Shown here piece by piece: positions 62,846 to 64,000 of a stretch of DNA of 64,000 nucleotides (position 1 is its first letter; each line of letters opens with the position of its first letter). The stretch is from the NCBI RefSeq assembly GCF_019104765.1, contig NZ_JAHRXJ010000009.1, positions 1-64,000 on the forward strand, in the 5' to 3' direction. Under the pieces are notes generated by a model. That model made no database searches. It saw only the letters and a list, made by a program, of their open reading frames with translations, and had not been told where the DNA came from. The stretch is from Synechococcus sp. HK05. GTDB lineage: Bacteria; Cyanobacteriota; Cyanobacteriia; PCC-6307; Cyanobiaceae. The position numbers and the translations under genes were made by a program.

Positions 62846-64000
62846 ATGAACCCCCTGCAGGCCTTCCGCAGTCAGCTCGGCAAGCTGCGGCGCCTCGCCC
62901 AGCCCTATTTCCTGCCGGTGGAAGACACCAGCGGCTGGCAATTTCTGCTGCTCATCGTCGCCATGCTGGCGGTGGTGGTGGGCACCACCCTGCTGCTGCT
63001 GACGGGGGCGGTAGCCGTCAGTGGTGCGCTGATTCCGGAGCTGCAAGCCCGCTTCCTGCCTGGGATTCCCCAGCAGGTGGAGGCCATCTGGTCGGGGCCG
63101 GTGGGTCTGGTGGTGATGGTTCTGTTTGCGGCGAGCCTGGGCTGTTTTGGCGTGTTTCGCGGCAAGCTGCGTCAGGGCCGCTGGCTGCCCTGGCTGCTGC
63201 TCGGGGTGATCACGCTGCTGATCCTGGTGATCAACGGCATCAACGTGGGCATCAGCTTTGTCGCGCGCAATATTGAGAATGCTCTGGTGGCCTATCAGGC
63301 TGATCAGTTCTGGCAGATTGTTGCCATCTATGCCTTCTGTCTGGTGTTGGCTTTGCCGATCCGGGCGCTTCAGAGCTATCTGATTCCGCGGCTGGGTCTG
63401 CTGTGGCGTGAATGGTTGAGTGGGCGCTTGCTAACCCGCTATTTATCTAATCGTGTTTACTACGTTCTTAATCCAAACGATGAAGCGGCTGAGGAAATTG
63501 ATAATCCCGACCAGCGGATTTCCCAAGACGCGGCCAGTTTCACCGGTACTAGCCTGAGCGTCACGGTTGAGATTGTTTCGGCGCTGCTCACCTTTGTGAG
63601 CTTCATTCTGGTGCTCTGGTCGATCAGCTCCAAGCTGGCGCTGTGGCTGTTGATTTATTCCCTGGCCGGTACGGCTGTGATCGTGTTCGCCAGCCGCAAG
63701 CTGGTAGCCCTGAATTACGACCAACTGCGTCTAGAGGCCGATTTCCGCTACGGCCTGGTGCACATCCGTGACAACGCCGAATCGATCGCCTTCTACCGCG
63801 GTGAACAGCAAGAGTCGCGTGAGGCGGAGCGTCGGCTTGGTGGAGCGATCCGCAATTACAACAAACTGATTGTCTGGGAGGCGCTGATCAGTGTGATTCA
63901 GCGCTCATACGACTACTTCTCCCGCTTCTTGCCCTGGTTGGTGATCGCGCCGATCTACTTCGCCAAAGAAGTGGATTTTGGGGTGTTCGGTCAGGCCAGT
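62846..64000 (+). CDS. SbmA/BacA-like ABC transporter membrane domain, partial at window edge
   Basis: The first 385 codons of a longer gene are present; no stop occurs before the window end. About six hydrophobic helices are visible. An ABC_membrane_2-type region (YddA/SbmA group) includes QPYFLPVEDTSGWQFLL, RWLPWLLLGVITLL, RVYYVLNPNDEAAEEIDNPDQRI and ADFRYGLVHIRDNAESIAFYRGE. The ATP-binding domain is expected beyond the edge. Relatives import peptides or cobalamin. The ~63,430-63,500 stretch is unusually AT-rich within an otherwise GC-rich gene. Confidence 0.85.
   Translation, partial: MNPLQAFRSQLGKLRRLAQPYFLPVEDTSGWQFLLLIVAMLAVVVGTTLLLLTGAVAVSGALIPELQARFLPGIPQQVEAIWSGPVGLVVMVLFAASLGCFGVFRGKLRQGRWLPWLLLGVITLLILVINGINVGISFVARNIENALVAYQADQFWQIVAIYAFCLVLALPIRALQSYLIPRLGLLWREWLSGRLLTRYLSNRVYYVLNPNDEAAEEIDNPDQRISQDAASFTGTSLSVTVEIVSALLTFVSFILVLWSISSKLALWLLIYSLAGTAVIVFASRKLVALNYDQLRLEADFRYGLVHIRDNAESIAFYRGEQQESREAERRLGGAIRNYNKLIVWEALISVIQRSYDYFSRFLPWLVIAPIYFAKEVDFGVFGQAS

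Overview
This is about 64 kb of high-GC cyanobacterial chromosome, most likely from an alpha-cyanobacterium of the marine or freshwater Synechococcus/Cyanobium group. The support comes from gene content: a high-light-inducible protein (hli), a phycobilisome rod-core linker (cpcG), a CpcS/CpeS-type bilin lyase, a ferredoxin-thioredoxin reductase catalytic chain (ftrB), sufR with sufBCDS, and cyanobacteria-restricted families (DUF1400, DUF2973, DUF3747, DUF4912). The HIP1 octamer GCGATCGC also occurs at least twelve times. Genes are densely packed on both strands, with many 1-8 nt stop/start overlaps and frequent GTG or TTG starts. I found no rRNA, tRNA, CRISPR array, insertion sequence or prophage.

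Layout. 0-9.4 kb: a YihY/BrkB membrane protein, small membrane proteins, exonuclease VII (xseA/xseB), hli, a HAD sugar phosphatase, the HrpB helicase and an HtrA/Deg protease. 9.4-20.4 kb: an ABC-F ATPase, anmK, a 1-Cys peroxiredoxin, hflX with a HAD hydrolase, an NDH-2-like FAD oxidoreductase, cysH-coaX, a Bcp/PrxQ peroxiredoxin and a phosphopantetheinyl transferase. 20.4-21.9 kb: a tandem pair of secreted proteins made only of a DUF1400-like domain. 21.9-24.1 kb: RarA fused to a long C-terminal domain. 24.2-33.4 kb: an adaptor-pump-adaptor-pump RND operon closed by a small membrane protein. 33.4-41 kb: phosphoglucomutase, a lipoprotein phospholipase D with an EF-hand, a DUF4912 protein, cpcG, a bilin lyase and a DMT exporter.

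41-47.4 kb is the iron-sulfur assembly locus: sufR with a coupled small gene, divergent from ftrB-sufB-sufC-sufD-sufS. A clean inverted repeat, CGAAAC-N6-GTTTCG, lies between the two directions. 47.4-58.8 kb holds a methyltransferase, an aldo/keto reductase, an FAD amine oxidase, a Tat-exported phosphoesterase, mtnA with a class II aldolase (a possible methylthioadenosine/5'-deoxyadenosine carbon shunt), two overlapping GltS-type transporter genes and an S9 peptidase. 58.8-64 kb holds peptide deformylase, a DUF3747 protein, rpsU, a ComM-like ATPase, a HIT protein and an SbmA/BacA-like transporter cut by the window edge.

Most of the window is housekeeping. The points most worth a second look are: an RND adaptor whose only start with a well-placed Shine-Dalgarno is ATC; an RND pump with glycine where the AcrB-type proton-relay lysine normally sits; the lower-GC first RND module beside a high-GC second one; the DUF1400-only pair; the EF-hand inside a phospholipase D lipoprotein; ftrB inside the suf operon with a palindromic operator candidate; the mtnA-aldolase pair; and two places where convergent genes appear to have read through into each other.
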